Assembly: GCA_001796965.1 (NCBI GenBank)
Contig: MGOA01000110.1
Coordinates: 1-9,019 of the forward strand
Direction: 5' to 3'
DNA: 9,019 nucleotides
Origin: Chloroflexi bacterium RBG_16_64_43
Lineage (GTDB): Bacteria > Chloroflexota > Anaerolineae > Anaerolineales > RBG-16-64-43
Below are positions 6,462 through 9,019 of the stretch, piece after piece. Position 1 is the stretch's first letter. Every line of letters begins with the position of its first letter. A program made the translations under genes and the position numbers. The notes beneath the pieces were generated by a model. The model was given only the letters and a program-made list of their open reading frames with translations. It made no database searches and was not told where the DNA came from.

Positions 6462-7772
6462 ATGCTCGACCTAGCGTACATACGCGCCCATCCTGACGAG
6501 GTGCGCCAAGCGCTCGCCAACCGCCAGAGCGAGGCCTCGCTCGAGCGCATCCTCGAATTCGACCTGCGCCGGCGAGCGGTACTCACCGAAGTCGAAATCC
6601 TCAAGGCTCAGCGCAACGCGGTCAGCCGCGAAATCAGCCAAATGCAGGAGGCCGCTCCGCGCGAGGCCAAGATAGCGGACATGCGGGCGGTCGGCCAGCG
6701 CATCAACAGCCTGGATGCGCAGTTGCGCGCCGAAGAGGACGAGTTGCAGCGGCTGGTGAGTATGCTGCCCAACCTACCCGACCCGCGCGTGCCGCTCGGC
6801 CGCGACGAGACCGAGAACGTGGTGGTGCGTTCCGTCGGAGAGCCGCGCACCTTTGCGTTCACCCCCCAGCCGCACTGGGATCTTGGTCCCGCGCTGGGCA
6901 TCCTGAACTTCGAGCAAGGCGCTCGCATGGCGGGCTCGCGCTTCTACGTGCTGCATCGCGCCGGCGCGCGCCTGCAGCGTGCGCTCATCGCCTGGATGCT
7001 CGAACTGCACGCGCGCCAGGGATATGCCGAGGCCTACACACCCTTCATGGTGCGCCGCGAAGTGCTCTTCGGCGCGGGCCAGCTGCCCAAGTTCGCCGAC
7101 AACCTCTTCCACGACGAAGAGGACGACATGTGGATGGTGCCCACGGCGGAGGTGCCGCTGACCGGGCTGCACATGGGTGAGATACTCGAGGCGGAGCAAC
7201 TGCCGCGCTGGTACACCGCCTACACGCCCTGCTTCCGGCGCGAGAAGGCGGCCGCCGGGCGCGACGTGCGCGGCATCAAGCGCGGGCAGCAATTCGACAA
7301 AGTGGAGATGTACAAATTCTGCCTGCCCGAGAACTCACCGGCGGAGCTTGAAGGCATGGTGGCAGATGCCGAACAAACGTGCCGCGACCTCGGCCTGACT
7401 CACCGGGTCAAGCAGTTGTGCACCGGCGATCTAGGATTCGCGGCGCGCATCACCTATGACATCGAAGTGTGGGCGCCCGGCTGCGGCGAGTGGCTGGAGG
7501 TCTCGTCGGTTTCGAATTGCGGCGACTTTCAGGCGCGGCGGGCCAACATCCGCTACCGGCCCACACGCGGCGCCAAGCCCGAATTCGTCCACACCCTCAA
7601 CGGGTCGGGCCTAGGCCTGCCCCGCACGCTGATCGCTGTGATGGAGAACTATCAGCGCGAAGATGGGACGATCGAGGTGCCGCAGGTGCTCCTGCCGTGG
7701 ATGGGGGGCGTGCAATTGATCACCCGCGACACGCTCGCAGCCACGCATGCAGGAAGTGAGCCGATCCGATGA
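6462..7772 (+). CDS. serS: Seryl-tRNA synthetase
   Basis: A 436-residue class II aminoacyl-tRNA synthetase that activates serine with ATP and charges tRNA-Ser (and normally tRNA-Sec). The N-terminus MLDLAYIRAHPDEVRQAL is the classic SerRS start, followed by the two long antiparallel coiled-coil helices (about 27-100) that hold the tRNA-Ser long variable arm. The catalytic domain shows TAEVPLT (228-234), motif 2 with FRREKAAAGRD (258-268) leading into RGIKRGQQFDKVE (270-282), the serine-site strand SSVSNCGDFQARR (348-360), and motif 3 with GLPRTL (385-390), then VMENYQREDG and a terminal VP.VLLPWMGG. Length and motif order are normal. One oddity: motif 2 normally reads R-x-HQF and here reads R-G-QQF, with Gln at 276. 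The gene follows a UCC-specifier T-box and a strong SD, and overlaps the DUF456 gene by ATGA. It is therefore likely to be induced when tRNA-Ser is uncharged. Confidence 0.97.
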   Translation: MLDLAYIRAHPDEVRQALANRQSEASLERILEFDLRRRAVLTEVEILKAQRNAVSREISQMQEAAPREAKIADMRAVGQRINSLDAQLRAEEDELQRLVSMLPNLPDPRVPLGRDETENVVVRSVGEPRTFAFTPQPHWDLGPALGILNFEQGARMAGSRFYVLHRAGARLQRALIAWMLELHARQGYAEAYTPFMVRREVLFGAGQLPKFADNLFHDEEDDMWMVPTAEVPLTGLHMGEILEAEQLPRWYTAYTPCFRREKAAAGRDVRGIKRGQQFDKVEMYKFCLPENSPAELEGMVADAEQTCRDLGLTHRVKQLCTGDLGFAARITYDIEVWAPGCGEWLEVSSVSNCGDFQARRANIRYRPTRGAKPEFVHTLNGSGLGLPRTLIAVMENYQREDGTIEVPQVLLPWMGGVQLITRDTLAATHAGSEPIR

Positions 7773-8266
7773 ACGAGACGGTCTTGGTCGTCGGCACTCT
7801 GGTGGTCATGTTGATCGGCATGGTGGGCGCCTTCTTGCCCGTCATCCCCGATGTGGCCATCATCTGGCTGGCCGGGCTGGGCTATGGCCTGATTCACGGA
7901 ATGGACTGGATCGGTGTCGTGGCCCTGGTGCTCATGGCCGGCGTAGCCGTCGTGGCGGAGTTGAGTGAGACGTGGATGACCGGCCTGGGGGCGCGCGCCA
8001 CCGGCGCCTCGGTTCTCGGCATTCTGGTCGGGCTGGGGTTGATGCTGCTGGGGACGCTGCTGACCTCACCCATCGCAGGGTTTCTAGCCGGGCTGCTGGG
8101 TATGATCCTGGTGGAGTATCGCCGCCACCGCAATTGGAAGAGGGCGGTCGCCTCGGCCACCGGCGCGGCCGCAGGCTGCGGTCTTTCTTACGTGGTCAAG
8201 GTGGGTCTGTCGCTGGTGATGGTCGCGATGTGGGCAGCGTGGGTGTGGCTGGCCAATGTGAGGTGA
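7769..8266 (+). CDS. DUF456 family small membrane protein
   Basis: A 165-residue, almost wholly hydrophobic protein that fits DUF456 (PF04306). It has an N-terminal TM helix leading into the VGAFLPVIPD turn (about 24-33), the counterpart of the family's LPGLPG loop, then further helices, with GLGARATGAS at about 70-80 and GILVGLGLMLLGTLLTSPIAGFLAG after it. A short basic cytoplasmic loop YRRHRNWKRA (about 117-126) precedes two final helices. I count five to six TM segments. The molecular function is unknown. The ATG at 7769 overlaps the serS TGA (ATGA), so translation is probably coupled and expression should follow the upstream Ser T-box. No gene follows on this strand, and it faces a convergent gene across a repeat region. 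Confidence 0.85.
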   Translation: MNETVLVVGTLVVMLIGMVGAFLPVIPDVAIIWLAGLGYGLIHGMDWIGVVALVLMAGVAVVAELSETWMTGLGARATGASVLGILVGLGLMLLGTLLTSPIAGFLAGLLGMILVEYRRHRNWKRAVASATGAAAGCGLSYVVKVGLSLVMVAMWAAWVWLANVR

Positions 8267-8277
8267 GGGTTCTTGAT

Positions 8278-8356
8278 CGTCATTCCCGCGTGGTCTTGGC
8301 GGGAATCCACGGTGGTACGAAGCCGGAGTCCCCGCCCTGAGCACGCGAGGACGACG
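8278..8356. repeat. Double-hairpin palindromic repeat, copy 1
   Basis: The 79-bp unit begins CGTCATTCCCGCG and ends GCGAGGACGACG, near-inverted ends. Within it ATTCCCGC and GCGGGAAT form a perfect 8-bp hairpin around a 9-nt loop, and a second hairpin pairs GTCCCCGC with GCGAGGAC, one mismatch. The first hairpin resembles the widespread CGTCATTCCCGCG...GCGGGAATCC dispersed repeats of many bacterial genomes. Copy 2 starts 93 bp downstream. Confidence 0.85.
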
Positions 8357-8370
8357 TACTAGGACTTGTT

Positions 8371-8450
8371 CGTCATTCCCGCGTGGTCTTGCCGGGAATC
8401 CACGAAGGTATGAAGCCCTGGGTCCCCGCCTCAAACACGCGGGGACGACG
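8371..8450. repeat. Double-hairpin palindromic repeat, copy 2
   Basis: This 80-bp unit is in direct orientation to copy 1. It shares the first 20-odd bases exactly up to a G/C change at the hairpin base, then diverges in the centre. Here the first hairpin is one base pair weaker (ATTCCCG with CGGGAAT) while the second, GTCCCCGC with GCGGGGAC, is perfect. In copy 1 it is the other way round. The 14-bp spacer between the copies is unique. Confidence 0.85.
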
Positions 8451-8466
8451 AACGAGAGGATTGCGC

Positions 8467-8501
8467 CTGGATTTCCCCCGCTCCAAGCTCGCAAGGACGA
8501 C
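8467..8501. repeat. Degenerate half copy of the palindromic repeat
   Basis: CTGGATTTCCCCCGC followed by GCAAGGACGAC aligns with the 3' half of copy 2 (8418-8449), with several substitutions and a 3-bp length difference. Because the unit is palindromic it could equally be a 5' half in reverse orientation. It suggests an older, decayed insertion or tandem expansion. Confidence 0.6.
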
Positions 8502-8529
8502 AGTCTTGTTTGAAACCGGTGCGTTGGGT

Positions 8530-9018
8530 CTACGGCGCGAAAAACACGTAGCTTTGCCCAAGCCGCTCGAGCCCGATCTCAGCCCAATGCCGGACGATGG
8601 TGGAATGGTCATCGAGCGCTGCAAACAGCGGCGCGATCGCCTCGGGCTGGTGCAACTCGGCCAATGCTCGCGCGGCCTCAATCCTGGTTTGCGGCGCCCC
8701 ATCGCGCAGCGCCGCGATCAGCGGCTCGAGCGCCTCGCTCCCCAGGCAGACGAGCGCGTTTCCCGCCAAGCGCGCGGCCATCGGGTCGTTCCCCGCCAGG
8801 TGGGCCGCCAAGTCCGCCCGAGCCTGCGGCGTGGGCTGCTCGCACATCGCCCGCAGCGCGCATAAGCGCACTTCACGATCGGCGTCGTGCAGCGCCTCCC
8901 GCCGCAGCGCCGCCGACCGGGGCCCCGGCACAAGCGCCAGCGTGCGCACCGCCCAGAAGCGGCCGTCCACCTGGGCGGAATCCAGCAACGGCCGCAGCGC
9001 ATCGAGCGCCGCCTCGCC
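8530..9018 (-). CDS. HEAT-repeat protein, C-terminal part (5' end beyond the window)
   Basis: The reverse-strand frame is open to the right edge and stops at TAG (8532-8530), giving 162 visible residues that start GEAALDALRPLLDSAQVDGRFWAVRTL. It is built of helical pairs of about 31 residues: a repeat beginning near GRFWAVRTLALV, one at DREVRLCALRAM, one at PMAARLAGNALVCLGSEALEPLIAAL, one at PQTRIEAARALAELHQPEAIAPLFAAL, and a terminal HSTIVRHWAEIGLERLG. The paired R-x-A-A-x-A-L and L-x-x-A-L signatures are typical of HEAT/PBS-lyase repeats, which form alpha-solenoid protein-binding scaffolds. It ends in YVFFAP. A TTG at 8988 is not the start, since repeat sequence continues in frame above it. 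Partner and function are unknown; the family is too broad to infer one from context. It is convergent with the serS-DUF456 unit. Confidence 0.85.
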   Translation of the reverse strand, partial: GEAALDALRPLLDSAQVDGRFWAVRTLALVPGPRSAALRREALHDADREVRLCALRAMCEQPTPQARADLAAHLAGNDPMAARLAGNALVCLGSEALEPLIAALRDGAPQTRIEAARALAELHQPEAIAPLFAALDDHSTIVRHWAEIGLERLGQSYVFFAP

Positions 9019-9019
9019 G

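Larger units (their letters stand above)
8267..8529. other. Convergent intergenic region filled by palindromic repeats
   Basis: This 263-bp stretch lies between the ends of the DUF456 gene (plus) and the HEAT-repeat gene (minus). Two full repeat units and one half unit occupy most of it. I see no additional gene: open frames crossing it are rich in Arg, Pro and Gly and carry no recognisable motif. There is no clean hairpin plus T-run terminator, so the repeat hairpins themselves may slow or end transcription from both sides. Confidence 0.6.

Noticed and set aside
8278..8450. CRISPR array
   Set aside because: Only two units are present, each 80 bp and internally palindromic, with a 14-bp spacer; array geometry and cas genes are absent.
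8383..8865. Plus-strand open frame of 160 codons over the repeats and the HEAT gene
   Set aside because: It runs through repeat copy 2 and the antisense of a well-patterned HEAT-repeat gene, with no motif of its own.
8986..8988. TTG start for the minus-strand HEAT-repeat gene
   Set aside because: In-frame repeat-like sequence (GEAALDALRPL) continues above it to the window edge, so the gene is truncated by the window.

Overview
The window is high-GC bacterial DNA. Its gene content and style (YfhO-type and other multi-pass glycan-related membrane proteins, a MoxR/DUF58 pair, a T-box leader on serS with a GC-rich antiterminator) would fit a member of the Chloroflexota, perhaps Anaerolineae. That placement is an inference from style and motif flavour, not something a marker in the window proves.

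Layout. Bases 2-181 hold the last 59 codons of a membrane glycosyltransferase-like gene that enters from the left. It is followed by a YfhO-family membrane protein (274-2625) and, with an ATGA overlap, a second multi-pass protein resembling the AZOBR_p60025 cell-surface glycopolymer family (2622-3764). Sixty bases later come a MoxR-type AAA+ ATPase (3825-4784) and its usual partner, a DUF58 protein (4741-6150). All are on the plus strand and closely spaced, so they could be one transcript or two (envelope glycan genes, then the MoxR/DUF58 pair).

The best-resolved regulatory element is at 6124-6461. A near-consensus sigma70-type promoter (TTGACG, 16 bp, TATAAT) has its -10 box overlapping the DUF58 stop codon. 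It drives a roughly 300-nt leader with the parts of a tRNA-Ser-responsive T-box riboswitch: an AGUA loop-E strand, an AGAGAG distal bulge and GGUGCAA apical loop, a UCC (Ser) specifier, a perfect stem III, and an antiterminator whose UGGC bulge suits a G-discriminator tRNA. A mutually exclusive terminator-like hairpin follows. The leader precedes serS (6462-7772, seryl-tRNA synthetase), which overlaps by ATGA a small DUF456 membrane protein gene (7769-8266). That protein is therefore probably co-regulated with serine-tRNA charging.

Between DUF456 and a convergent minus-strand HEAT-repeat gene (8530 to beyond the right edge) lie two 79-80 bp copies of a double-hairpin palindromic repeat and a degenerate half copy. 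I found no CRISPR, transposase, phage gene, tRNA or rRNA. No wholly new multi-gene system is evident. The points most worth following are the T-box(Ser)-serS-DUF456 unit and the palindromic repeat family.
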